DNA of 30,015 nucleotides. It comes from an uncultured Oscillospiraceae bacterium (GTDB lineage: Bacteria > Bacillota > Clostridia > Oscillospirales > Oscillospiraceae). How positions within the stretch are numbered: position 1 is the stretch's first letter; each line of letters begins with the position of its first letter. Location: the NCBI GenBank assembly GCA_910588365.1, contig CAJUQS010000114.1:1-30015 (forward strand), given 5' to 3'. The notes below the pieces were generated by a model that saw nothing but the letters and a program-made list of their open reading frames with translations, was not told the origin of the DNA and ran no database searches. Of this stretch, positions 14,756-21,941 are shown piece by piece. The translations under genes were made by a program, and so were the position numbers.

Positions 14756-15472
14756 TTGAAGACAATCAAGCGGGTTTCACTTTCAGAGCAGGTTGTAAAT
14801 TCTGTTGTACAATATATTCAGGAGAATGACTTACATCCAGGCGATCAGCTGCCGACGGAAAATGAGTTCTCATCTCTGTTCGGCGTCAGCCGTACCAGTG
14901 TGCGGGAGGCTATCAAGGCGCTGGGAATTAATGGCGTCTTGACCTCTGTCCCGGGCAAGGGTACATTTCTGCGGTCCAACGCTGTCTCGCTGGAGCATAA
15001 TAATATTCTGCAAATGGAAGCGCACACCACCATCAGCGATGTCATGGAGGTCCGTACGCCGCTGGAAGTCCAAGCGACCAAGCTGGCAGTTGAGCGTGGA
15101 ACCAGCGAGGAGATTATGGTCTTGGAGGAAATTTGCGGCAATTACAAATTCGCTGTCGAGCAGCACACGGATCACTCAGCTTGGGGAAGAAAATTTCATT
15201 CACATATTGCCAGCATGAGCTCTAATAGCCTATTGATCAATACGTTGCAAAGTCTGTCAGATATTACGAACAGATATCGCGGCAGTCTGGCAGAAAGCGA
15301 TACAGAGGTGGAATTTTATGCTCAGAGCCATCGGGACATGTGCGTCGCCTTCCGAGCCCGCGATGCCGAGGCCGCCGGCAGGGAGATGGCACGGCACATG
15401 GAGCGAACGCGGCTGGCACTCCTGGAGAGCGTAACCAGCGGTAACGCGACCAAATTTATCATGCGCAGATAG
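14756..15472 (+). CDS. GntR-family regulator, FadR subfamily
   Basis: DNA-binding regulator (238 aa). The N-terminal winged helix-turn-helix covers about residues 5-70, with GDQLPTENEFSSLFGVSRTS followed by VREAIKALG and the wing GVLTSVPGKGTFL. The C-terminal all-helical FCD ligand domain has its characteristic DVMEVRTPLEVQATKLA start and later histidines (FHSHIAS, SHRDMC, ARHMER) suited to metal and carboxylate binding. I prefer the TTG at 14756 because GGAGGGA lies 6 nt upstream; an upstream in-frame GTG at 14741 would leave no room for a binding site. FadR-type regulators usually sense a carboxylate or amino acid of the adjacent pathway. It most likely controls the promoter at 6597 and its own promoter; this is inferred from position. 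Confidence 0.88.
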   Translation: MKTIKRVSLSEQVVNSVVQYIQENDLHPGDQLPTENEFSSLFGVSRTSVREAIKALGINGVLTSVPGKGTFLRSNAVSLEHNNILQMEAHTTISDVMEVRTPLEVQATKLAVERGTSEEIMVLEEICGNYKFAVEQHTDHSAWGRKFHSHIASMSSNSLLINTLQSLSDITNRYRGSLAESDTEVEFYAQSHRDMCVAFRARDAEAAGREMARHMERTRLALLESVTSGNATKFIMRR

Positions 15473-15515
15473 CATCATGCCCCACGTCCAATGTTCTCCT
15501 TTAAATATGTTATGC

Positions 15516-15556
15516 TTAAAAAATTCCCCGTTCCGGCCAACTGTGCCGGAACGGGG
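15516..15556 (-). terminator. Intrinsic terminator of the DivIVA-like gene
   Basis: On the minus strand CCCCGTTCCGGC (15545-15556) pairs perfectly with GCCGGAACGGGG (15526-15537) around a 7-nt loop, followed by AATTTTTTAA. It lies just after the stop codon at 15563. It also faces the convergent GntR gene, whose transcript could be stopped by the same stem, though with no U-run on that side. Confidence 0.9.
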
Positions 15557-15562
15557 ATGGAT

Positions 15563-16348
15563 TTATTCGCCGTCCTCAGGACGCTCCCTGGCCTGCTCCC
15601 GGAGCTCCGCCAGCCCCTCCTTCAGCCGGTTGAAGCTGATGGGCAGCTGGGAGGCGGTCACGTCCAGCTTGCGCAGCTCGCCGGTGATGTGCCCGGTGAT
15701 GGCGGTGAAGGACTGGAAGAGCTGGTCGTAGTGCGCGGCTGTCTCCTCAATCCGTCCCTCCGCCTCCTCCAGGAGCTGCCGGGCCCGGGCCTGGGCCTGG
15801 GCCACCGTGACCTCCGCCCGGCTCTCCGCCGCCCGGTCCTGGGCGTCCGCCCGGGTCTGGGCGTCCGTCAGGATGACGCCGGCCTGGGCCTTCGCGTCGG
15901 CCAGGATTTCCTCAGAGCGCTGGTGGGCGTCCAGCTCCAGCTGGGCCACCCGCTCCTTCTCACGGCGCTGGCTGTCCAGCCGGCCCTCCAGCTCCTGGAC
16001 CTGGTAGAACAGCCGCTGGTTCTCCTCGGTCAGCTCCCGGATGGTGTTGTCCCTCTCCTTGAGGTCCTGGCGCAGGGCCTCTCTGGCCTTGGCCTGGGAC
16101 TCCCAGTTGGACTTGGCCTGCTCGCAGCTCTGGGTCATATCCTCCAGCTGGCGGGCCAGCGCCTCCTTCTCCCCGGTCAGATCCTCCAGGGCCTGGCGGG
16201 ACTCCTCTCCGCTTTTGCGCAGCTCCTCCGCCTGTGCCTCCAGGCGGGCGGCGTTCTCCTCCGCCTGCTTCTGGGTGCGCTCGATGTACTCCATGACGTC
16301 CTGCCGGTTAAAGCCCAGGGCCGCGCCGCGGAAGATATGGTTATCCAT
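15563..16348 (-). CDS. DivIVA-like coiled-coil protein
   Basis: Cytoplasmic coiled-coil protein (261 aa). The first ~25 residues, with FRGAALGFNRQDVMEYIERT, resemble the membrane-curvature-binding N-terminal motif of DivIVA/GpsB proteins (an aromatic, a small loop, then GFN-x-x-DV-x-x-YI). Residues ~25-215 are almost continuous heptad-like Glu/Gln/Arg/Ala-rich coiled coil, including an ATP-synthase-b-like stretch (SEEILADAKAQAGVILTDAQ). The C-terminus ends in an acidic tail. The start is the ATG at 16346-16348, behind GAGGTGA; an upstream GTG in frame falls inside that binding site. It is monocistronic, with a strong terminator. Likely a polar/septal scaffold or cell-division accessory, but it lacks a recognisable second domain, so the function is inferred from the N-terminal motif only. 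Confidence 0.7.
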   Translation of the reverse strand: MDNHIFRGAALGFNRQDVMEYIERTQKQAEENAARLEAQAEELRKSGEESRQALEDLTGEKEALARQLEDMTQSCEQAKSNWESQAKAREALRQDLKERDNTIRELTEENQRLFYQVQELEGRLDSQRREKERVAQLELDAHQRSEEILADAKAQAGVILTDAQTRADAQDRAAESRAEVTVAQAQARARQLLEEAEGRIEETAAHYDQLFQSFTAITGHITGELRKLDVTASQLPISFNRLKEGLAELREQARERPEDGE

Positions 16349-16393
16349 GCTTCTCACCTCGTCCTCTCAAAAATAGTCTTTTCACTTACCACT

Positions 16394-16795
16394 CTACCAC
16401 AAAATGCCTCCCCTGACAACAGATTTTTCATATGGAGCACGATAAACGCATGAAAGGTTCCTGCCAAGCAATTTCTGTTCAGAGAGCTTTTGCCAAGCGT
16501 CCAGCATCTCCTGCATGGCCTCCGGGGAATCGCTGGCGATCTGCGGGGTGAACTTGGTGGAGAGGATTACCTGCTCACGGGACACGTCCTTGACGAAGTT
16601 GCCCAGGATGCGCTCGGAGGTCCCCTCACCGTAGACGGCGGCGGTATCCCACAAGTTCAGGCCACGCTCCAGCGCCTTGTCAAACACTGGACGCAGATCG
16701 TCCTCAAAGAGATGGTTTCCAAACACCTGGTCACCGCCAGCAGCTCCGGCCCCCCAGGACCACGCGCCCAGCGCGATTTTAGGCATTGTATTCAT
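16394..16795 (-). pseudogene. Truncated aldo/keto reductase
   Basis: The reading frame (133 codons) begins properly at the ATG 16793-16795, with AGGAGG 7 nt upstream. It shows the N-terminal third of an aldo/keto reductase: PKIALGAWSWGAG, then FDKALERGLNLWDTAAVYGEG with the catalytic Asp and Tyr, then the Lys region VILSTKF. Homology stops at about residue 100 (MLDAW); the remaining ~33 residues look unlike the family. A full protein is about 310-330 aa, so the NADP-binding C-terminal half is gone and activity is not expected. It lies 28 nt downstream of a broken alpha/beta hydrolase and divergent from an intact LysR gene, as the tail of a decayed operon. Confidence 0.8.
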
Positions 16796-16823
16796 GACGA
16801 ATTCCTCCTGTTGTTTTATCAAA

Positions 16824-17088
16824 TTACAGATTGTTCTTGAAAAAGGGAATCTTATCGAAGTTGTCATAGAGATCAGCGTGGTCCGCACCGGGGACGATCA
16901 CCGGCTCATATCGCGGGACATATCGTACTCGGAGAGGGTAGCCACCGCTTTGATTCTGGTGTCAGTCCCTGCGGCGGTAATGGCCATGCCGGACAATCCG
17001 CAAATGCCTGCCGCCCCGCTTCCTTCCTGCCGGATTTCAGAAAGTCCATAAACTGTCCAATCTGTTCCTTCTTCGTCCTCTCTATCAT
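16824..17088 (-). pseudogene. Alpha/beta hydrolase remnant, frameshifted and deleted
   Basis: On the minus strand a start with GGAGGCGG upstream (ATG at 17086-17088) opens into MIERTKKEQIGQFMDFLKSG. In other frames there are clear pieces of a YcjY-type alpha/beta hydrolase. The nucleophile-elbow region reads GAAGICGLSGMAITAAG and continues TDTRIKAVATLSEYDMSRDM. After a frame change comes the C-terminal catalytic-His segment EPVIVPGADHADLYDNFDKI, ending in a stop at 16824. About two thirds of a ~300-aa protein is missing. The order (regulator, divergent hydrolase, reductase) is that of a small oxidoreductase operon that has been lost by deletion. Confidence 0.7.
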
Positions 17089-17161
17089 AGATCCGCCTCC
17101 TTACGTTGGGATTATATAGACAAACTTACAAAATATCAAATTCATATAAAGTATAGAATTA

Positions 17162-17178
17162 CATACTTGAAAGGTATG
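17162..17178 (+). promoter_or_regulatory. LysR-type operator (T-N11-A)
   Basis: CATAC (17162-17166), 7 nt and GTATG (17174-17178) form an inverted repeat that fits the LysR box T-N11-A. It overlaps the -35 region of the LysR gene promoter, which suits negative autoregulation. It lies 74 nt from the start of the divergent, now broken, hydrolase gene, where it could also have served as the activation site. Confidence 0.6.
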
Positions 17179-17195
17179 CATCTCTTTGCTATAAT
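17167..17195 (+). promoter_or_regulatory. SigmaA-type promoter of the LysR gene
   Basis: TTGAAA (17167-17172), a 17-nt spacer and TATAAT (17190-17195) precede the LysR start by about 15 nt, so the leader is very short. The -35 box lies inside the T-N11-A palindrome. Confidence 0.75.
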
Positions 17196-17209
17196 AAGGA
17201 GATGTTCAC

Positions 17210-18097
17210 TTGGACATCCGGGTTTTACAATATTTTCTCGCGGTGGCGAGGGAAGAAAGCATTACCAAGGCGGCAGAAACTCTGCGGATGACGCAGCCGC
17301 CCCTTTCCCGGCAGTTAAAAGATTTAGAGGATGAGCTTGGGAAAAAGCTGCTCATTCGCGGGAGCAAAAAAGTCACGCTTACGGAGGAGGGGATGCTGCT
17401 CCGTAAGCGCGCGGAAGAAATGATTGACTTGATGGAAAAGACCAGGGCAGAGCTGGCCAGCTCAAGTGACAATATCAACGGCGAAGTTTACATTGGCGGA
17501 GGGGAAACGGATGCGATTTCTCTGTTCGCCCAAACAGCCGGAAAATTGCAGGAGAAATACCCGCTGATCCATTATCACATTTACAGCGGCGATGCGGAAA
17601 TCGTGACGGAGAAGCTGGACAAGGGCCTGATTGATTTTGGACTTCTGGTGGGGCCGGTAGATGTGAGTAAATACGAGTATATGCGGCTTCCTATCAGCGA
17701 CATCTGGGGTGTTCTCATGCGGAAAGACAGTCCACTGGCAGAGAAGGAAACGATATGCGCCCAGGACTTGTGGGACAAGCCGTTGATTGTATCGCACCAG
17801 ACCTCCATCAGCGGCGATATGATGGCATGGCTGAAAAAGGATGTCAGTAAACTGAATATTGTCATGACCTATGACTTGATCTTCAATGCGTCCCTGTTTG
17901 TGAAAAAAGGGATTGGTTATGCCATTGCACTGGACAAAATCATCAACACCACCGGGGACAGCGAACTTTGCTTCCGCCCGCTATCTCCCACCTTGGAGGC
18001 TGGGCTATGTATTGTATGGAAAAAGTATCAGGTTTTCTCAAAGGCTTCCAAGGAGTTCCTGCGTCTGTTGAAAAGCGAGTGGGAAAACAGGGTATAG
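17210..18097 (+). CDS. LysR-family transcriptional regulator
   Basis: Transcription factor (295 aa, normal length). The N-terminal helix-turn-helix is clear: VLQYFLAVAREESITKAAET, then LRMTQPPLSRQLKDLEDELG. A linker helix (~60-88) leads into the two-lobe substrate-binding domain (~90-290), which begins GEVYIGGGETDAISLFAQ. It starts at a TTG (17210) placed 6 nt after AAGGAGATG; the alternative downstream starts would cut into the helix-turn-helix. It is intact although its divergent target genes are remnants, so it is either newly orphaned or controls genes elsewhere. Downstream a small CAAAGC/GCTTTG hairpin (18163-18180) may be a weak terminator. Confidence 0.92.
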   Translation: MDIRVLQYFLAVAREESITKAAETLRMTQPPLSRQLKDLEDELGKKLLIRGSKKVTLTEEGMLLRKRAEEMIDLMEKTRAELASSSDNINGEVYIGGGETDAISLFAQTAGKLQEKYPLIHYHIYSGDAEIVTEKLDKGLIDFGLLVGPVDVSKYEYMRLPISDIWGVLMRKDSPLAEKETICAQDLWDKPLIVSHQTSISGDMMAWLKKDVSKLNIVMTYDLIFNASLFVKKGIGYAIALDKIINTTGDSELCFRPLSPTLEAGLCIVWKKYQVFSKASKEFLRLLKSEWENRV

Positions 18098-18204
18098 CTT
18101 TTGAATTACAGCCGGGTCAGGATATACGTAGGTAGCAGCGGCAAGCAGAGCCTGTGTAACCGCAAAGCGGCGCAGCTTTGATTCTGTTCTGGAGTTTGAT
18201 TGAT

Positions 18205-18590
18205 ATGGCGATGTTCTCAGCAGAAAATGTCAGCCTGACCATCGGGAATGCCCAAATCCTGTGGGATATTTCCGTTCAGTTTGAGGAGTGCCAGATCCAT
18301 GGTATTGTCGGGCACAACGGCAGCGGGAAGACCATAATGAAGCATATATGCGGTTTCATCCATCCTGCCGCCAGACGGAGCATCGTGGCCGGAAATCAGG
18401 TGGGCCGGGATATGGAGTTCCCGCCGGACCTCCAGCGAGCAACTGAACGCCTGCCAGGAAGGGCTCGGCCTGGGACAAACGGGTGTCCAAATACTACATG
18501 GGGATGTGCCCGCGTCTGGGGGTTGCTCAAGCTGTCATGGAGGGCCCAAAACAGCTGATCCTGGACGATCCGCCGCCCCTGCCTTTATAG
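18205..18590 (+). pseudogene. ABC transporter ATPase remnant
   Basis: The frame starting at ATG 18205 gives MAMFSAENVSLTIGNAQILW and the Walker A motif GHNGSGKT, then KHICGFIHP. That is the N-terminal ~70 residues of an ABC-2-type exporter ATPase. Soon after it loses homology. In another frame the same family resumes with WDKRVSKYYMGMCPRLGVAQ and LILDD, corresponding to the signature (normally KYSLGMRQRLGIAQ) and Walker B regions, ending at the stop 18588-18590. The Q-loop region is deleted, the frame is shifted, and the signature and Walker B residues are altered. It cannot make a working ATPase. It lies between the LysR gene and the small DNA-binding gene, in a region of gene decay. Confidence 0.75.
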
Positions 18591-18672
18591 CACGGTTGAA
18601 CCGTGTACACGTATGGAGAATACGCAAAAGTTAAACCGTGTATTTGTCGAGATTATACATTGTTGAACCGTG
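18591..18672 (+). promoter_or_regulatory. Triple operator repeat GTTrAACCGTG
   Basis: Three copies of GTTGAACCGTG or GTTAAACCGTG start at 18595, 18630 and 18662 (35 and 32 bp apart, about three helical turns). The first is part of a 15-bp near-perfect palindrome, CACGGTTGAACCGTG (18591-18605). The third overlaps the -35 region of the promoter for the small ribbon-helix-helix-like gene. This fits an autoregulatory operator. Confidence 0.65.
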
Positions 18673-18688
18673 CAATTTGAGATATAAT
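18660..18688 (+). promoter_or_regulatory. Promoter of the small DNA-binding gene
   Basis: TTGTTG (18660-18665), a 17-nt spacer and TATAAT (18683-18688) lie just upstream of the gene at 18706. The -35 box is inside the third operator repeat. Confidence 0.6.
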
Positions 18689-18705
18689 AAGGGCAAGGTG
18701 ATTTA

Positions 18706-18915
18706 ATGGGATTGTCTGAATCAAAGCGCAGGGCAAACAATAAATGGGATGCCGCTAATATGACCGTGCTGGGCTGCAAAGTCCGGAGAGACAGGGCTGA
18801 GCAGTTCAAAGCCGCCTGCAAAAAGAATGGTACATCACCGAATGCGATTTTCATGGCCGCTATGGAGAAATTCATGGAGGAGCATGGAGAAGTCCGGGAA
18901 AATTCCGAGCTTTGA
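18706..18915 (+). CDS. Small ribbon-helix-helix-like DNA-binding protein
   Basis: Protein of 69 aa. A basic N-terminus (MGLSESKRRANNKWDAANM) is followed by a predicted beta strand TVLGCKVRRD and two helices, RAEQFKAACKKNG and SPNAIFMAAMEKFMEEHG. This is the order and size of Arc/MetJ-type ribbon-helix-helix proteins, in which the strand pair of a dimer enters the major groove. The start is the ATG at 18706, 6 nt after AAGGTG. No toxin gene follows: the next real gene is a helicase on the far side of a ~400-nt gap. It could be an antitoxin left from a mobile element, or a plasmid/phage-type repressor. The three upstream GTTrAACCGTG repeats are its likely operator. Confidence 0.7.
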   Translation: MGLSESKRRANNKWDAANMTVLGCKVRRDRAEQFKAACKKNGTSPNAIFMAAMEKFMEEHGEVRENSEL

Positions 18916-19327
18916 AATTCGCAAGCGGTTACGAATTTGAAAAGTGCCAAAAAATCCCCGGACGCTTTCACATCCGGGGTCAAAAGGCAAGGTCAGTCCT
19001 CGCCCTTGGTCATTTTCCCATTTTTCAAACACGCCCTAAATTACCAACGGCGATTTTGTAGGAGCGGGTTCCAGTCGTTGGTATGAGTACCGGACAACGC
19101 ACGGCTTTGGTGTTATTGGTCTTTTTTCAGCTTCACTTGTCCAATCATTTTGCCCCGGCTTTTTTGCTCATTGATGGCTCGGTCGCAAACATTGATGAAT
19201 TGAATAATACGTTCGCTGTTATTTCGCCGCAAATTCCGCTTTTTAGGGAAAGACTTTCAGCGATTGGATTTTTTCAGAAGAGGACCGGATAAAATGACAG
19301 ACAAAAGAAAACAGAGGGGGAATCTTT
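18916..19327. other. Gene-free stretch with minus-strand gene trace and hairpins
   Basis: No convincing gene lies here. On the minus strand, from about 19237 down to the TAA near 19107, an open stretch without a start reads like a protein C-terminus (RRNNSERIIQFINVCDRAIN, ending GQVKLKKDQ). It is broken by stops further upstream and matches nothing I recognise. An 8-bp inverted repeat TACCAACG/CGTTGGTA spans 19042-19083. A minus-strand terminator lies at 18948-18979. It looks like the remains of a lost minus-strand gene. Confidence 0.45.
18948..18979 (-). terminator. Orphan minus-strand terminator
   Basis: On the minus strand CCCCGGA (18973-18979) pairs with TCCGGGG (18956-18962) around a 10-nt loop and is followed by ATTTTTTGG. 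There is no intact minus-strand gene upstream of it, which supports the idea that one has been lost from 18980-19320. It could still stop plus-strand transcripts of the small DNA-binding gene poorly. Confidence 0.65.
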
Positions 19328-21925
19328 GTGACAGAAACGACGCAGGGCAGGCTACAGTTCATCTTTGCAGCGGACGGTTTCTACTGTGACACTCAAGAGC
19401 GGCTAACGGACGCGGACCAGGCGCTGCAGGCACAGTTCGAGGCGGACCGCTGGACCGCCCTGTACCGCCTCGGCCTGATGGAGCGCCCGGAGCGGGCCGG
19501 CCCCTCTGCTGCGTTCCTGTACCTGCTCTCCGAAACCTTCTTCAAATCGCTGACCAGCCTGCCGGACCTGGAGCTGCTGCGAGAAAATGCCCAAGCCCCT
19601 CTTTTGGAGACTGACCGGCTGCTGCGGGCGGTGCCCTTCGTGATGGGGGCCGAGTACATTGATAAAAAGTGGCTGAAGCATGCCTTTCAGCGTCTGAACG
19701 CCGTGTTTGCTCAGGAAATTGCCGCCTACGACGGCACGGTGTCCCTGTACCTGACGGAGCAGAGCCAGCGTCTGCGGGTGCCGGAACGGATCTTTTTCCA
19801 TATGGTGGAAAACAAGGACGGGGCGCTGCCCTTCGCTTTCCTGGCCACCTACGCCACCAAGGACGCGGACGGGCGGGTCCGCCATGTGCCGCTGCAGTAC
19901 GCGCTGACAGAATACAAAAACGAGCGGGAAAAGCTGCTCGCCCTCCTCTCCTGCCTCAACCGCGCCGCGGAAGTGTCAGAACTGATCGGGTCCTTCGTGG
20001 AGAGCGGGGAGATGTTCCACCCCCTCCAGCTGACGGCGGAGGAGGCATACGACTTTCTGACCCATGTGGAGGCCATTGAGGAGACGGGCATCTTGTGCCG
20101 CATCCCCAACTGGTGGAAAAAGCGTACTGCCGTTGTGTCCCTGTCCATGCGGCTGGGGGAGAAGCAGCCGTCCATGCTGGGGTTCGACACCCTGGTGTCC
20201 GTACAGCCGGAGCTGACGGCGGACGGCGTCCCCCTGTCCCAGGAGGACATACGGCAGCTGCTGGGGCAGACGGAGGGGCTGGCGTTCCTGAAGGGCAAAT
20301 GGGTGGAGGTGAACCACGCCCGGCTGCGGGCGCTGCTGGAGGAGATGGACGGTTTGCCGGACGCCGTCACGCTGATGGAGGCCATGCGCCTGGGCATGGA
20401 GACAAAGAAGCCCCAGGCGGACGCGGGGCCGATGGTCACCAACGGCGAATGGCTGTCCACGCTGCTGGCAAACCTGAAAAAGCCGGACTCCATCCGCAGC
20501 GCCGTGCTGCCCAGAAGCTTCTGCGCCCAGCTGCGGCCCTATCAGAAGAGCGGCTATACCTGGCTGGCCTATATGGACAAGCTGGGCTTCGGTGCGTGTC
20601 TGGCCGACGATATGGGCCTGGGGAAGACGGTGCAGGTGCTGGCCTATCTGGAGAAGCTGCGGAGCGCAAAAAAGAACGCCCGGGCGCTGCTGATCGTCCC
20701 GGCCTCCCTGCTGGGCAACTGGCGGAAGGAGACGGAGCGGTTCGCGCCTGAGCTGACGTATCAAATCCTGCACGGCAAAAAGGCGGCAGCCCTGGAGGAG
20801 CAGCTGGCGGAGAGCCAGGTGTTCCTGACCGTTACCACCTACGGGATGGCCGTGCGCCTCAAGCCGCTGCAGGAGCGGCAGTGGGACTGCGTCATTCTGG
20901 ACGAGGCCCAGGCTATCAAGAACCCGCTGACCAAGCAGACCCGGGAGATCAAAAAGCTGCCCGCCCGGATGCGCATTGCCATGACCGGCACGCCCATTGA
21001 GAACGACCTGACCAACCTCTGGTCCCTGTTCGACTTCCTGAACAAGGGACTGCTGGGGACCAGCCAGGAGTTCCGCGCCTACTGCTCCGGCCTCAGCGAC
21101 AATCCGGAGGGCTACGCCCGGCTGAAGGAGATGGTGTCTCCCTTCCTGCTGCGCCGGATGAAAACGGATAAGCGGGTCATCGCCGACCTGCCGGAGAAGC
21201 TGGAGATCGTGGACCGGGTGGCGCTGACGAAAAAGCAGGCGGTGCTGTACCGCAAGGCGGTGGCGGACGTGGAGGAGCGTCTGCTGGAGACGGAGGGCAT
21301 CGAGCGGAAGGGCGTTGTCCTGGGGCTGATTATGAAGCTGAAGCAGATCTGCAACCATCCGGACCAATACCTGGGGCAGGCGGCTTTCTCGGCGGAGGAC
21401 AGCGGCAAATTCGCCATGCTGGGGGAGCTGTGCGAGACCATCCGGGAGAAGCGGGAGCGGGTGCTGGTGTTCACCCAGTTCCGGGAGATCACGGACCAGC
21501 TGGCGGCGTTTCTGTCGGAGGTGTTCCGTGCGGAAGGATATGTGCTCCACGGCGGGACACGGGCAGCCCGGCGGAGTGAGATTGTGGATGCCTTTCAGGG
21601 GGAGCGGTATGTGCCCTTTGTGGTGCTGTCGGTAAAGGCCGGCGGCACGGGGCTGAATCTGACGCGGGCCAACCATGTCATCCATTTTGACCGCTGGTGG
21701 AACCCGGCGGTGGAGAACCAGGCCACGGACCGGGCCTACCGCATCGGGCAGACAAAGAACGTGATGGTCCACAAGCTGGTGTGCGAGGGGACCATTGAGG
21801 AAAAGATCGACGCCATGATCGCGTCCAAGCGGGAGCTGGCGGAGAATGTGATCGGCAGCAGTTCGGAGAAATGGATCACCGAGATGGGCCACGAGGACCT
21901 GATGCGTCTGCTGCGCCTGGACTGA
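19328..21925 (+). CDS. SNF2-family DNA helicase/translocase
   Basis: Cytoplasmic Swi2/Snf2 ATPase (865 aa). The N-terminal ~390 residues form a poorly conserved accessory region of the type seen in bacterial SNF2 proteins. The helicase core begins around LRPYQKSGYTWL. Walker A is DDMGLGKT (427-434), the Walker B box is DEAQ (525-528) in ILDEAQAIKN, motif III is MTGTPIEN, and the second RecA lobe carries VFTQFREITDQL, then SVKAGGTGLNLTRANHV and the final arginine motif ATDRAYRIGQ. The start is a GTG at 19328, 6 nt after AGAGGGGG. The next gene, 16 nt downstream, is a SWIM zinc-finger protein, a known partner arrangement in bacteria. Such proteins translocate on duplex DNA and may remodel protein-DNA or RNA polymerase complexes. 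Family certain; cellular role unknown. Confidence 0.95.
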   Translation: MTETTQGRLQFIFAADGFYCDTQERLTDADQALQAQFEADRWTALYRLGLMERPERAGPSAAFLYLLSETFFKSLTSLPDLELLRENAQAPLLETDRLLRAVPFVMGAEYIDKKWLKHAFQRLNAVFAQEIAAYDGTVSLYLTEQSQRLRVPERIFFHMVENKDGALPFAFLATYATKDADGRVRHVPLQYALTEYKNEREKLLALLSCLNRAAEVSELIGSFVESGEMFHPLQLTAEEAYDFLTHVEAIEETGILCRIPNWWKKRTAVVSLSMRLGEKQPSMLGFDTLVSVQPELTADGVPLSQEDIRQLLGQTEGLAFLKGKWVEVNHARLRALLEEMDGLPDAVTLMEAMRLGMETKKPQADAGPMVTNGEWLSTLLANLKKPDSIRSAVLPRSFCAQLRPYQKSGYTWLAYMDKLGFGACLADDMGLGKTVQVLAYLEKLRSAKKNARALLIVPASLLGNWRKETERFAPELTYQILHGKKAAALEEQLAESQVFLTVTTYGMAVRLKPLQERQWDCVILDEAQAIKNPLTKQTREIKKLPARMRIAMTGTPIENDLTNLWSLFDFLNKGLLGTSQEFRAYCSGLSDNPEGYARLKEMVSPFLLRRMKTDKRVIADLPEKLEIVDRVALTKKQAVLYRKAVADVEERLLETEGIERKGVVLGLIMKLKQICNHPDQYLGQAAFSAEDSGKFAMLGELCETIREKRERVLVFTQFREITDQLAAFLSEVFRAEGYVLHGGTRAARRSEIVDAFQGERYVPFVVLSVKAGGTGLNLTRANHVIHFDRWWNPAVENQATDRAYRIGQTKNVMVHKLVCEGTIEEKIDAMIASKRELAENVIGSSSEKWITEMGHEDLMRLLRLD

Positions 21926-21941
21926 GCGGAGGTGTGAGAGG

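Noticed and set aside
18595..18672. The three GTTrAACCGTG repeats as a CRISPR array or replication iterons
   Set aside because: The repeat is only 11 bp with unequal 21-24 nt gaps, there are no cas genes or replication initiator, and one copy overlaps a promoter, which fits an operator better.
18835..19032. A 65-codon minus-strand frame overlapping the small DNA-binding gene
   Set aside because: It runs through the orphan terminator hairpin and overlaps a gene with a promoter and binding site; no recognisable features.
19083..19292. A 69-codon plus-strand frame in the gap before the SNF2 gene
   Set aside because: No ribosome binding site, hydrophobic unlikely composition, and it lies opposite a better-looking minus-strand coding trace.
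19976..21892. A 638-codon minus-strand frame opposite the SNF2 gene
   Set aside because: It is a Gln/His/Leu-rich antisense shadow without motifs, fully inside the helicase core coding sequence.
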